From contig JASPKZ010010238.1 in assembly GCA_030220185.1 (NCBI GenBank), forward strand, positions 1,027,501 through 1,091,500: a DNA stretch of 64,000 nt, in the 5' to 3' direction. Numbering within the stretch: the first letter of the stretch is position 1; every line of letters begins with the position of its first letter. The notes under the pieces were generated by a model, which was not told the origin of the DNA, did no database searches, and saw only the letters and a program-made list of their open reading frames with translations. This document shows positions 10,747-21,640 of this stretch, in pieces. The DNA comes from Diploptera punctata. Taxonomy: Eukaryota; Arthropoda; Insecta; Blattodea; Blaberidae. The translations under genes were made by a program, and so were the position numbers.

Positions 10747-11577
10747 TTACTTACTCACTGGCACTATCGATCCCGTAGGTTCATGGCCGTGCGGACATAA
10801 GCTCTCCATACATCCCTAGCCCGAGCTAATGCTTTCCAATCATTCCCTGTAAAATCTACTTCCCTCAATTCAAAGTTAATGTTATTTTCCCATCACATTC
10901 TTGATCTACCAACTGGGAGTTTTTCCCACTGGTTTTCCTGCAAGAAGCTTCCATGCACGTCTGTCAGTTCCCATTCTTGCCACATGCCCTGCCCATCGCA
11001 ATCTCCGATTGAGGGTCTTTCCACTTTTCAGCGGTTGCCCTTTTACCAGCCGGCTGCTGGCCCTTCACATCCACATGTGTCAATCACAGAGGTAGATGAT
11101 CAACAGCCAGTGTAGGGGTGACATGTGGTTAGCATGTCGAGTCCCCCAGCCGTTATAGCTGGTTCCTCAACCTGGAGCCGCTACTTATTGTAGCTACCCA
11201 ATTGCCTCACGATGCTGGGTGGGCACCGGTCCCATACTGGCCGAAATACCATGAGAAAATTTCTTCCCCCATGGAGACTCGAACCAGCGCAAGTCCCGTA
11301 GCTCTGCGCCAAGGCTTCCTACCTTAACCGCTCGGCTACGGCGCGGGATCGCAATCTACGAGACTTAATTGTTCTTATTATATTTGGCTTCTTATACAGA
11401 CCATGTAATTCACAGTTATGTAGCATTCTCCATTCTGTCAGTTCATCTCTCTTTGATCCAAAAATTTTCCTAAGAACTTTATTCTCAAATACTCGTTATC
11501 TCCCTTTCTCCCTTAAAGTAAGAGTTTCGCATCCATACAATGTAACTGATAGAATAATATTTTTATATGTTTTCAGT
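10747..11577 (-). pseudogene. LINE-A 3' fragment containing SINE-B
   Basis: It runs from the CTTACTTACTCACTGGC tail to the region complementary to TATTCTATCAGTTA. The minus reading frame is decayed by several substitutions and is split by SINE-B at 11005-11347. Confidence 0.85.
11005..11347 (-). mobile_element. SINE-B, tRNA-derived, inserted in LINE-A
   Basis: On the minus strand the head is CCCGCGCCGTAGCCGAGCGG (class II tRNA-like A box), then a GGTTCGAGTCT B box and a ~250-bp body ending CCCTCAATCGG. The TSD ATCGCAATCT is at 10995-11004 and 11348-11357. The head resembles tRNA-Leu or tRNA-Ser. Confidence 0.88.
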
Positions 11578-11769
11578 AACGTTTACATACGTACTGATCT
11601 TAAGTGAGTTAAATTTAAAAAATGCGTAGACTCAAATCGTATTGGACTTTATTGGTTTTGCTATTGAACATTGAGTTCTAGATATCAATGCACTAACATT
11701 TTTAGACGCAAGTCCATAAAAGAAAATGCTTTGACAAAATTAACAAAGTTAGATTCAATCACTGGAAAC

Positions 11770-11818
<49 letters not shown>

Positions 11819-12216
11819 ATATGAGAACTAATTGTATACATGATTAAAAAATAATCATATCTGAAATGTAACTGGCACTTACTCGCTTTAATATTATGTC
11901 CTTTGATCCTATGCATTAAATATTTCTACCATGTGCACTGAAATATAAAATAACATTAATTTCAAAATAATATAATTTGAATCTGCGGTATTCTGCAATT
12001 AAACCTTAGCGATGTCGCGTTTTGATTTTTGCGACGATCTATTGGCCGATATCATCGACGAACTAACGGACAAACTGCAGCCTAATCTAATATGTTTAAC
12101 AGATTAAAAAGTATGGTCACATTACTCCATTTATCGTCGAATTTTTATGGCTCTGTCTCAAAGATAGAAGAAAAATACACTGTCGAGTTTTTTTTTTAAT
12201 TTAAGATTATACATAC
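11578..12216. other. AT-rich, with (AT)n at 11774-11811 and a 31-codon ORF at 12012-12107
   Basis: Mostly non-coding. The small + frame from ATG 12012 to TAA 12107 encodes an acidic 31-residue peptide starting MSRFDFCDDLLADIIDEL. It has no recognised relative and no conservation evidence; it could be chance. Confidence 0.3.
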
Positions 12217-12570
12217 TAACTAACTGGCACTATCGAACCCGTAGGATCATGGCCGCGGGGACATAATCTCTCCATGCATCCATATCCTGAGTTAGTGTTT
12301 TCCAATCATTCTCTGTATAGTATACTTCTCTCAAATTATAGTTCATATTCTCCCACCTCATTCTTGGTCTATAACTGGGCGTTTTCCCACTGGTTTTCCT
12401 ACAAGAAGCTTCCATGCATGTCTTTTATTCTCTATTCATATCACATGTCCTGCCCATCGCAGTCTACGAGACTCAACTGTTCTTATTATATCTGGCTTCC
12501 TATAAAGACCATGTAGTTCACTGTTATGTAGTCTTCTCCATTCACCTGTCTGTTCATCTCCCTTTGGTTC
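12217..12570 (-). pseudogene. LINE-A 3' fragment, decayed
   Basis: The minus frame 12230-12415 retains RMRWENMNYNLREVYYTENDW and the terminal AAMILRVR. The preceding GHVARM part is frameshifted. The left edge is a TAAC-type tail. The copy breaks off at the CCCTTTGGT region. Confidence 0.8.
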
Positions 12571-12634
12571 TGGGAGTAAAAGTAGATTAAGAGGATAAAC
12601 AAGAAAGTGATATTTCTTCCATCCATAGTAATTC

Positions 12635-12955
12635 AGCCCGAGGGCAGGTCTTTCACTGCAATCATAGCATTTTCATGCTATGCTTTGCAGCTTTACTATG
12701 GAATTATAGGTGTGGTAGCTTCCCATTGCTTTCCACATCGGTGAAGGATCATGATAATGGTGTTGATGATGATGGCCGGATGATTTTCGAGGACCGTTGG
12801 GCTCTAAGCGTCCTGAAATGTGCCTTGCAGGTGAAGAAAAACCGCGAAAAAAAAGTCACCCAGCAGCCTGTCCCGACCGGGAATCGTATTCGGGCCCGCT
12901 GCGTGACATGTTATCACGCTACCTCGAGACCACATCGGTGGACCAAAGTGATGTT
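12635..12955 (-). mobile_element. SINE-C, copy 1
   Basis: The minus strand begins with a tRNA-like head (GGTCTCGAGGTAGCGTG), a damaged B box (ATACGATTCCC) and a body with GGTTTTTC and CCTGCAAGG. An ATC-rich stretch follows, then CTTCACCGATGTGGAAAGCA and the CTGCCCTCGGGCTG end. The 97-codon frame across it is SINE read-through. Confidence 0.85.
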
Positions 12956-13551
12956 AAGAACAGAATAAATAAAGGTAGAGCAATAACAGCAATGATGAAT
13001 GCAGTCTTACGGAACAGACATATAATCAGAAAAAATAAGTTACAAATATATAATTCAATAGTGAGAAGTACTGTCACATGTGGAGCTGAAGTTTGGAAAT
13101 TCAACAAAAATTTAGAACAAAAACTTATGTCGATGGAAATGGATTTCTTGAGGAGAGCTGCAAGATGTTCAAAATTAGAAAAAATAAGAAATACTGTCAT
13201 ACGAAAAAAATTAATATTAGACATTCAATAGTAGAGTATATAAGATATAAGCAATTAAAGTTTTATGGGTATGTACGATGAATGCTAGAATAAAGGTTAC
13301 CTAGGAAAACATTGGAACGGTGTCCACCTGGAAGAAGAAGGAAAGGAAGACCTCGAAAGTCGAGGATGCAATAAATAAGAACTGGAATGAGAGCAAGGGA
13401 ACTGGAGGACATAGAGTGGATGGACAGAGACGAATGGAGAACACAAATGAAACTTCAGGCATAAAAAGATGTGTAAATATTAATAATCAGTATATAAATA
13501 AATAAATTATTATTATTATTATTATTAATAATATTATTATTATTATTATTA
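12956..13551 (+). pseudogene. LINE-C 3' end with (ATT)n tail
   Basis: Frame 12797-13231 enters from the SINE and then reads the LINE ORF2 C-terminus: AITAMMNAVLRNRHIIRKNK, then TVTCGAEVWKFNKN and EMDFLRRAARCSKLEKIRN. A frameshift or stop separates the last part (YIRYKQLKFYGYVR, GRRRKGRPRKSRMQ in other frames). The end is a (TTA)n microsatellite (13504-13551). A second copy of this family hosts the nest at 56672-59170. Confidence 0.8.
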
Positions 13552-13555
13552 TGTG

Positions 13556-13905
13556 ATGTCCACTGCTGTGGTCTCGAGGTAGCGTGCTGCCTTGTTACGC
13601 AGCGGGCCCGGGTTCGTTCCCCGGTCGGGGCAGTTTTTCTGGGTGAGGTTTTTATCGGGGTTTTTCCTCACCTGTAAGATAAATGTCAGGAAAACTTTAA
13701 GGCCCAAACGGTCCCCGAAATCATATGGCCGTCATCCTTATCATTATCATCCTTACCATTATCATTATCATCATCATCCTTCACCGGTGTGGAAAGCAAC
13801 GGGAAGCTACCACACCTACACAATTCCCTAGTAAAGCTGCAAGCATAACATGAAAAATGCTATGATTGCAGTGAAGAACCTGCCTTCGGGCAGAAATTAC
13901 TATCG
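13556..13905 (+). mobile_element. SINE-C, copy 2
   Basis: Head CCACTGCTGTGGTCTCGAGG, B box GGGTTCGTTCCCC, then TTTTTATCGGGGTTTTTCC. An expanded (ATC/ATT)n segment at 13733-13778 follows, then the CTTCACCGGTGTGGAAAGCA and TGCCTTCGGGCAG end. It lies head-to-tail with copy 3. Confidence 0.9.
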
Positions 13906-13916
13906 ATGCATTATTA

Positions 13917-14225
13917 TGTGCACCGCTGTGATCTCGAGGTAGCGTGCTGCCTTGTCAAGCAGCGGCCCGGGTTCGATCCCCGGTCGGGACAGTTTTCTGG
14001 CTGAGGTTTTTATCGGGGTTTTTCCTCACCTGTAAGACAAATGTCAGGAAAACGTTAAGGCCCAAACGGTCCCCGAAATAATATGGCCATCATCATCATC
14101 CTTCACCGGTGTGCAAAGCAACGGGAAGCTACCATACCTACAATTCCCTAGTAAAGCTGCAAACATAGCATGAAAATGCTATGATTGTAGTGAAGGACCT
14201 GCCTTCGAGCAGAATTACTATGTAT
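13917..14225 (+). mobile_element. SINE-C, copy 3
   Basis: Same order of blocks as copy 2, starting 12 bp after it, with a shorter ATC run and a near-consensus B box (GGGTTCGATCCCC). The two copies share target-like sequence (ATTATTATGT) before each head. Confidence 0.9.
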
Positions 14226-14907
14226 GGATTATTAATATATCTAGCGAATGTTCATGAGCTTTCCTTTGCTATTTTCAATATATTTTAAATGCATTATGAT
14301 TAGCACATTGTATATTATGTAATTTCATTGTCAACTTGTGTCTTTGTTCAACTAACCTGGATATAGGGTTTGCGTTGATTTAGCTAGCGACACCTTGAAA
14401 ACAACGTTATAGCTAATCAGTTATAGCTATCGCCATTCTTGTTTCGACCGTTGGTGCATAAATGCAGGAATTCGTTTAACTTTATATGTGATTGTTCATT
14501 TTATTTTTATCAATAATGTATTGCTAATTTATTTGCAGTGTTCCGAGAATTTCATTATACAAACTGTTTAACAAGACATTTTGCATTGTTATGTGACGTA
14601 CATGAGGATTTTTCTTTTCCTTCAAATGAAATAAAAAAAAAACGAACAATGCAAGGGAAGAAGTTTTGAATGAAGGAGGTACACGCACAGTAATACATCA
14701 ATTTTAATCATCATTCGTCACCATTAAAGTAGGCTGGAGTGTTATCTTCACCCCTCCTTTTATACTCCCTCGCAAATTCTTTGTGGTAATGGACAGAGAT
14801 GGATAGGTTTCCCTCACATGCTCAAAGTATGTACATATTTACCTAGTTTGCCTATAATGTATCTTCTAAACTATTTATTCTCTGTTAAATGTAACCCTGT
14901 TTACGAA
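14226..14907. other. Nothing recognised
   Basis: AT-rich sequence without long frames, RNA-gene signals or repeats shared within the window. Confidence 0.45.
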
Positions 14908-15625
14908 GACTATTTAACTCATGCCCCAAATGGAAGTCAATGACCAATCACGTTTCAATGATTTCTGTTTTACAACCAATCAGAGTCGTGTTTCACGAAA
15001 TATTTATCAGTGTTATAATTACCATATTAAAGAAAGCTCCTCCTTTTTAATATTCTGAACAGGTCTGACCATTATTTTGCAGTGACTGAGCCTGTGAGAA
15101 ATACGGCTACCAGACTGTATATATATATATATTGCATGAATGTCAACACATGCCGCATGCGGGAGTTAATATAAAAACATTTGTAGCAATTGATTATACC
15201 ACCAGAAAAATAAACCACTGTTTGCAATTTCTTAAATGTATTTTTTCCCAGGTAACAATCCAGAAAAATATAATTGTCATATTTACATCATACGACATCA
15301 GAAATGAATTAATATACAGTTTGATGTGTTTCATTTTTTCTCCACTAGAGAGCATTCTTATAATATTGCGTTCTTTTGGCAATAAATAGTATGATCTGGT
15401 TGCAGTGAGAAACAAAAGAAGCAGATGAAGCGTGCCTATCGTTTCTCATTTGTTTTCAAACATCGCCGTTTACATTAAATATATAAATATTTTAAAATAA
15501 CTATAGTTAAATAATGATTTGTGAGTAAACAGCTTAATTTTATTCGTTAAATAGTCCTAACAAATGCCACTATTGATTTCCAAATTTTCTAGATAAATTG
15601 GAAATCACTCGTGGCATTACTTATG
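14908..15625 (-). mobile_element. M repeat copy 3 (-)
   Basis: Left end GACTATTTAACTCATGCCCC, twin CCAATCA boxes at about 14943 and 14978, and right end GGAAATCACTCGTGGCATTA. Frames of 73-85 codons inside are shared with other copies but show no recognised protein. Confidence 0.7.
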
Positions 15626-15732
15626 ATAAACACCTATTTGGTTATTTTTATTTCTATATTAATTATCTTGTCAAAAATCTTAAACAATTTTCTTTATGAG
15701 TTTACTTGAATCGCCTCTGTTCTAGAAATCCA

Positions 15733-16665
15733 TTATTTTTCTTCTTCTTCCTATACGCATGAAAGCTGGCAGCTTGTTGCGTGTTCATTCACTACAGGTC
15801 CGGGGTATGGTGACGTCCTTCTATCGTAGTTGTGGTCTTCCTAAAGGCCTTTTCTACTGAGGTGTCCAGTCACGTACTTTCTTCACTAATCTACTGTTCT
15901 CCATTCTAATCTACGTAATCGTTCCATTTTAGTTTTCTATCATTTATCCAGAGGTTTATAGGCTCAATTTCACATTCTTCTCTAATAACAGAGCTGCGAA
16001 TTTTCTCTCTCAGCGATTTTCCTAAAAACTTTCATTTTGGTTGTTTCATTGATTTGTTTTGTTTTTTGAGTTTCTGTTCGGCTTTCAGAACCATATGTTA
16101 GAACTGGTCTTATGACAGATTTGTAAATTCTTACTTTTGTATCTACTCTTAAATTTTTATTTATTTTTCCAAACAGTATTGTTTAAACATCCCAATGTTT
16201 TGTTTGCATTATTTGCTTGATAGAGGATTTCATCTGCTATTCTGTTGCTCCTATTAATTTCTATTCCTAAATATTTGAATTTCATGACCTGTTCTATACG
16301 TTTTCCTTTTATTTCTAATTTAATACATCGTGGGTCCTTCGATATTGCCTTTGATTTGGTTTCATTTGTTGAGATTTTCATGTTATATTTTGCTGCAATG
16401 ATTCTAAATTTGTGCAATAGCAATTGTAAATAATCTTCACTTTGTGCAATTAGATCTGTGTCATCAGCATAGTTTATTATTTTCAGCTCTTTGTTGCCTA
16501 TTTTAATCCCTTTTCTAACTTAAACTTTTAGTTCTTTGATGATTTCATATATCATTAGTGTGAACAATATGGGACTTAAATGAGTCTCCTTGTCATATTC
16601 CTTGCTGGACTAAAATTTCTTTAGATTTACTATTTCCACTGTTTCCTGAATAAATTTATTTGATG
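15733..16665 (-). pseudogene. LINE-G reverse-transcriptase fragment
   Basis: The minus strand encodes a decayed RT: a QQGI-stop-QGDSF remnant of the motif before the palm, then INYADDTDLIAQSEDYLQLL. The YADD catalytic motif is at 16460-16471. The thumb follows (NMKISTNETKSKAIS, MKFKYLGIEINR; frame 16157-16423) and then a decayed C-terminus. Several frameshifts and stops show that it is dead. The family differs from LINE-A and is probably RTE-like. Confidence 0.7.
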
Positions 16666-16744
16666 ATTGCAATGAGGTTTTTAGATACTAGAAACCCATA
16701 AACGATGAAAGGGTAGATGATGAACGGATGAATAAAAGAACAGA

Positions 16745-17260
16745 TATGTAGATAAATATATAGGGCCTAGTTATCTACGTAGATAAATACATGTATAGTG
16801 ACATACGTAGGTTGATTATTATCTACCGTCCAGTTTAGACGATTTATGATTTGTTTCGGCTCTATATTATAGTTTCTCGCTACAACTTTTAAATGGTCGT
16901 CCACGACTTCTATGACCTTGTGGATTGTAATTTTACATCTTATAAGGTATCCTCTCTTCACTCATTCTACTAACATGTTCAAACCATTTATTTCTACATT
17001 CGTCTATTTTTGTTATCATCCAGTTATTGGTAATTCCTCACGAATATGTTTATTCCTCCGTTTGTCCAAAAGAGTACATCCTGTCACATATCGTAGGAAT
17101 TTCATCTCGGCTGCTTGCAGTCTTTTTATTAAATTTTGGTGAGAGTCCAACATTCCGAGCCATACAACAGAACAGGAATAGCTAAAACTCTGTAAAACTT
17201 TAGGAGTGTTTCTTTACGCACCTTCTTTGCTAATGTTATTCTAGGTATGTTGATGTTTAT
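16745..17260 (-). pseudogene. LINE-H ORF2 C-terminal fragment
   Basis: On the minus strand the sequence reads LIKRLQAAEMKFLRYVTGCT, LLDKRRNKHIREEL, then CKITIHKVIEVVDDHLKV, with stops and frameshifts. The 'AAEM.FLR...GC.LLDK.RN..IREEL' block is the same C-terminal region as in the LINE-E and LINE-F remnants. Confidence 0.6.
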
Positions 17261-17387
17261 TTAAATAAAATAGAGGTAGGTATGCATGTATGTAGTATGC
17301 CGGTGTAGAACACATTCACTTCCGTACTTTTAAAATTAATTTTCAAGCAAAGTCGAGGTTCTGTAATAAAATAGTAAACATATATAT

Positions 17388-17725
17388 ATATCCATCCATA
17401 GTAATTCTGCCCGAAGGCAGGTCCCTCACTGAAATCATAGCACCTTTATGCTATGCTTTGCAGCTTTACTAGGGAATTGTAGATATGGTAGCTTCCCGTT
17501 GCTTTCCACACCGGTGAAGGATGATGATGATGATAATGATAATGATGATGACCATATGATTTCAGGGACCGTTTGTTCCATTAAAGTTTTCCTAACATTT
17601 GTCGTACAGGTGAGGAAAAACCCCAATAAAAACCTCACCCAGAAAAACTATCCCGACCGGGGATCGAACCCGGGCCCGTGCGTGACAAGGCAGCACGCTA
17701 CCTCGAGACCACTGCGGTGGACATA
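17388..17725 (-). mobile_element. SINE-C, copy 4 (-)
   Basis: A complete reversed copy: CTGCCCGAAGGCAG at the left, GTTGCTTTCCACACCGGTG and (GAT)n in the middle. The tRNA-like head GGTCTCGAGGTAGCGTGCTG is at the right with B box GGTTCGATCCCC. It lies about 570 bp upstream of the Ddr exon. Confidence 0.9.
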
Positions 17726-18296
17726 TAATGATAAATAAGTCGTCCTCAAATAAAATAAAGTTTTGTTAGAAAACCTCGTCAAGTAGTTAAAATATTAAGG
17801 CCTTTCGAAACAATGTTTCATCTTCTGCATTTCATCTCGTACTGGTCGCACTTATGAAAATAAATAAATGGAAAATGTATAAATAAATCTAATATACACA
17901 GAAAACATATACAGTCAGATGCGTTTAAAATAATATTATAAAGTCCTATACAATGCGTTTATGTGCATTTGGTTGCTTGTGTTTATTGTTAAATGCAATT
18001 CAAGTACCGGCATTTTATTCATGCATTTGATTATATTTCGTTTAAATCGGTTCTCATGTGATTTGTACATTTCAAATATGCATTACCCTTCCATTTGGAT
18101 GCTTAATTTCTTCAACTCTTTTTTATACTTACATTTTAACATTATATACAGAAGCTATATTTTAAAAAAAAGTGAGTCTTTTACATAGATTTTGGTATTA
18201 ATAAATAGAAATAGTTTTGCTAGTTTTAAAAGTTCTTCTGATTATTATGGTACAATATTCATGTTCTCACCTGTTTAAATCTCTTTCTTTTTTCAG
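17726..18296 (+). other. Intron sequence upstream of the Ddr exon
   Basis: AT-rich with no repeat recognised. The last ~20 bp (18275-18296) are a pyrimidine tract ending TTTTTTCAG, a strong splice acceptor. Confidence 0.7.
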
Positions 18297-18399
18297 GATC
18301 ATGCGATTATCCCCTGGGTATGGAATCCGGAGATATTCCTGACTCAGCTATTACAGCCAGTTCGTCTTACGTACCGAATGTAGGACCTCACCAAGGAAG
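18297..18399 (+). CDS. Ddr: Internal exon of a discoidin domain receptor tyrosine kinase (Ddr)
   Basis: The exon is bounded by TTTTTTCAG before 18297 and GTAAAT from 18400. It starts with two bases completing a codon and ends with two bases of the next (103 nt = 2 + 33 codons + 2). The frame contains CDYPLGMESGDIPDSAITAS followed by SSYVPNVGPHQG. This is the opening of the F5/8-type (discoidin) domain of DDR receptors, where human DDR1 and DDR2 have related 'CRY.LGM ... IP D.DI.ASS' sequence. In that family the domain binds fibrillar collagen outside the cell, and a single-pass receptor then signals through an intracellular tyrosine kinase. The cysteine near the start is expected to form a domain disulfide. 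No other Ddr exon was found in the window, so both flanking introns are long and repeat-filled. The family call rests on recognition by eye. Confidence 0.9.
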
Positions 18400-18519
18400 G
18401 TAAATTCATAATGAAAATTAGTATTTTAATTTATAATATATTTTAAAGGGTAATTAAAACAATATATAAACTGATTAATCCTATTTGAGAGTAAAATACA
18501 CATTGGCCAAACCTTTTAA

Positions 18520-19071
18520 GGGGACCCGGAACAACCTATACTTATAATGTTAAATGTAAGGTACATTTTCTCCTGAACTATTAATCCTATCAAGTTGAAA
18601 TTTTTACAGTGGAAAGGTTCACATATTTAGAGTCTTCTAACATAATGATCTATATAGGCATGCATTTATATCAAACATATTTTTTTTCTTTACAAATATT
18701 TTCTTTCAGTTTTTTACACTGTATTTTACAACCTAAATTCTTTAATTACTGAGCAATCACAACATCAATATGGTACAAAATGTATATCAACACTGTACCG
18801 AAGCCCTGAAAATTTCAGGTCTCTAGCTTTAATAGTTTAGAAGAAAATGTTCTTTATGTATTGAAAAAATGAATGCAAACTATGGGAGAGAGTTGACGGC
18901 TCACGTCCACATTTTAAAGGGACGGGGAATATTTAAAACAAATAATAAACATACTTAGAAACAAGATACAGGCAAGATAATTATACCATATTAAAGAGGA
19001 ATCTTTCTAGTATTTTAATTGATAAAAAATGGAAATGCATTTTTTCATCACATCTGGCCTTCCGGGTCCCC
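18520..19071. mobile_element. T2: TTAA-flanked inverted-repeat DNA element, in the Ddr intron
   Basis: Perfect 12-bp inverted termini (GGGGACCCGGAA and TTCCGGGTCCCC) sit inside TTAA at 18516-18519 and 19072-19075. The 552-bp interior has no ORF. The termini resemble those of T1 in the first bases, suggesting related transposase use. It starts 120 bp after the Ddr exon. Confidence 0.8.
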
Positions 19072-19394
19072 TTAATGGGACTAGCGAAGTTCTTAATATA
19101 CGCCTACTAAGTTCAATTTTTACATAATCTGTCTCCTACATATTTATCAATAGCGTTTACTATATATAATTGTGTATATATAATGGGGACAAGCCGTAAT
19201 GCTATTGGTTACACTGGTCGGCAAAAATGAATTTTTTTCTTTCGCAAGAATAAAAACATGAGATTTTAGAAGTATTTTTCATCCTGAATTTAAATATCAT
19301 TTCAGTTTCATCCTATCAGGCAAGAGTTTTCCGTTATATTAGTTTACATTTTTTGTAATTTGTAATAATATCCATCTAACTATAACTCATTCTT

Positions 19395-19662
19395 TGGCAA
19401 GATCCCGCGTGATCGACTATTCCGATTGAGGTTTTAAGCGGTTTCCCTCAATCCAAAGAGCAAATGCTGGAATAGAACCCCAAAAGGTCCGCTTCCGACT
19501 TCACTCTGCTAATTAACTTCAAAATTAAATTCAAAATTTAAACCGGGGCTAATGTATTTTACAGGAACCCGGGGTTCTACCTATTAAGGAGGACCAAAAT
19601 GGATCGCTCACCGCCAACACTTAAGTGATGGCCACAGAGCTTTCCATCTATCTATCTATCTA
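19395..19662 (-). mobile_element. SINE-E-like repeat with (ATCT)n end
   Basis: The sequence from GGCAAGATCCCGCGTGATCG to GAGCTTTCCATCTATCTATC recurs inverted at 39950-40218. A (TCTA)n run at one end suggests a retroposon tail. No clear A and B boxes were found. A SINE is the simplest guess. Confidence 0.6.
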
Positions 19663-19669
19663 TAACTCA

Positions 19670-20080
19670 TTCTGACTTACCTATAAAGTGGTAGATAATG
19701 ATTTTCGGGCATATTTTGCATCTGGAACATCTCTGTTCTTGGTCCAACAGTAGTCGGCCAGCATATTACAACTCCACTTGCCTTGGTACCTCTTTTCCAT
19801 TGTGGAAATTTGCTGATGAAAACGCTCACCGTGCTCATCAGAGACAGCCCCAAGATTTTCTGGAAAGTCAAGTGAGAGTCCAAAAAGTGCATTTTTAAGG
19901 TCAAAGATAATGTTAAAATAAATTTAAAAAAGTAGCTGTCACAAAATAACTGTGCTTGATGGAAAAATTCTGACTACATATCTGAATTAAGTATGAAAAA
20001 ATGCACTAGATTCACTAATCAGATTTCGTGTGAAGGAAACCTTGTCGATCAGTGTTATTACAATACGCTACGTGTTAGAA
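19670..20080 (-). pseudogene. Repeat S, copy 1, with a fragment of a conserved uncharacterised protein
   Basis: On the minus strand, from about 19855 down to 19680, the frame reads AVSDEHGERFHQQISTMEKR, YQGKWSCNMLADYCW and a C-terminal tail to a stop. A short MTLKMHFLDSHL in another frame precedes it, so there is a frameshift. I recall this 'SDEHGERFHQ...MEKRYQGKW...MLADYCW' block from multi-copy uncharacterised arthropod and cnidarian proteins, function unknown. A second copy with the same flanks (to GAAGGAAACCTTGTCGA) is at 39330-39740, so the fragment travels in a repeat. Confidence 0.6.
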
Positions 20081-20187
20081 TTTCACAGGTTATAATCTCG
20101 ATTGACCTAATCCTTCTGGCCCTGTGACTTTCTCAACTTCTATTTGAAATGAGTATTAGTCTATGTTCTGGGGATAAACGCGGCCTA

Positions 20188-20195
<8 letters not shown>

Positions 20196-20230
<35 letters not shown>

Positions 20231-20320
20231 GTAGAGTAAAGTAAAGTGATCTGGTACGAGGCCTCAGAGATGGTAGTAATTTAGGCCCCCACCTTTCTCA
20301 TACCGTATAATTCAGGCAGA
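20196..20320. repeat. (TA)n microsatellite and a SINE-like scrap
   Basis: (TA)n at 20198-20227 is followed by AGAGTAAAGTAAAGTGATCT and a GAGGCCTCAGAGATGG stretch. These resemble a reversed SINE-A end and its (ACTTT)n tail. Confidence 0.4.
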
Positions 20321-20324
20321 CTCT

Positions 20325-21530
20325 ATGATCCGATTGTGATGGGGCTCTTTACAAAATGTTCAGTAGATTCCGGGGATGAACATACGCTATAAGAGAGTTG
20401 TGATACTCAACTCCTACGCCCTTAAAAATTGCCCTTTATTGTGGAAACCGTGAAAAAAATAGCTGTTTTTAACGCTTAAATGGCTTACGCTGCCTAAACC
20501 ATAACAAATACACAAAATTAATGTACACAGAATCGAATATCTCAAAACGCTCTACAAAAAAGTCCGCGACAGCATATGTTTATCTCTTATGGATAACTTA
20601 CAATAACCGTTTTTGTCTTTCATTGATGCCAAGAAAATCGAGACAAGTGCGTAGATTCCTGTGCAAGCATAGCAGCACATGGAGGAATACTCTTTTACGG
20701 ATAACTCACAAAAACTGATTTTGTCTTTTAGCTCATTTATGCCAAGAAGATCGAGATAAGTAGATTTCCGGGCAACACCAGGTAATCAGTACGGGGAATC
20801 TTAAAATAATTACGATATACGATATAGGACATTTATAATTATTTTTGATTTTACTTATTCCAATAATCATAAGAAGTACATTAATTTTTGTCTCTCAGTT
20901 CATTTTTGCCAAGACGATCGGGGTGAGTAGATTCCCGGACAACGCCGGGTAAACAGCACGGGGTAAAGTAAAGTATTCCCACAACAGGCCTCGGGAGGCC
21001 CTTGGGGTAGTAGGAGGTTAAGGCTCCTACTTTTTCTAGACAATCGGCACATGATGTCAGCCGGGTTGTCAGCCCTGCGTGACGGCCGCCTTTACCCCAG
21101 AACAAGCGTCTGGTACTCATTTCCGTTAGAGGCTGAGTCGACCCCAGGGCCATAGTGCCGCCAGAAGGTTTTGGTCAGTTTAAAAATCCTGACCCCACCG
21201 GGACTTGAACCCTCGACCTTCCGACTTGCAGCGCAGTGCCTTAACCACTACACCACGGCGTGCATTTAAAAATAATTACGATATAAATTTTTCTGTTTAC
21301 TTATTTAACTAAACATAAAGCACATTAATTTTAGTATTTCAGTTCATTTATGTCATGAAGATCGGGATAAGTGGATTCCCGGGTAATGCTGGGTAATTAG
21401 CACGGGGTATCTAAAAAATATAAATTTATAATTATTTTTGCTTCTACTTATTCAACTAAAAATAAATGCACAATTATTGTCATTTATTTAGGCGTAGCAG
21501 CGCACGCCGGGTATTAGCTAGTAGTATATA
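20325..21530 (-). mobile_element. D element (-), with SINE-A inside its tandem modules
   Basis: Reversed D: CCGATTGTGATGGGGCTC at the left and GTAGCAGCGCACGCCGGGTA at the right. Several ~150-bp modules lie between (TAGATTCCCGGACAACGCCG, AAGAAGATCGAGATAAGTAG). SINE-A (20966-21263) interrupts one module within CACGGGGTA / AATAATTACG. Confidence 0.75.
20966..21263 (-). mobile_element. SINE-A, copy 2 (-)
   Basis: Reversed copy with an (AAAGT)n tail at the left and a tRNA-like head at the right (GGGTTCAAGTCCC B box; TAGTGGTTAAGG in the A-box region). The 90-codon minus frame 20881-21153 (MALGSTQPLTEMSTRRLFWG) is SINE read-through. Confidence 0.9.
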
Positions 21531-21640
21531 AATAATTTCAGTATTAAGAAAGCTCCTGAAATTGAAGCATGACATCGAAAAGCTTTCAATGTTAATAACT
21601 TTATAACATATATTATTATGGTTGAGGACGACAGTGTTAT

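Noticed and set aside
12675..13231. 97- and 144-codon plus-strand ORFs
   Set aside because: Reversed SINE-C read-through joined to the LINE-C end.
15132..15389. 85-codon ORF in M copy 3 and its relatives at 6433, 7657, 26360 and 26386
   Set aside because: The frame is not preserved between M copies in the same orientation and the peptide matches nothing I know; M appears non-coding.
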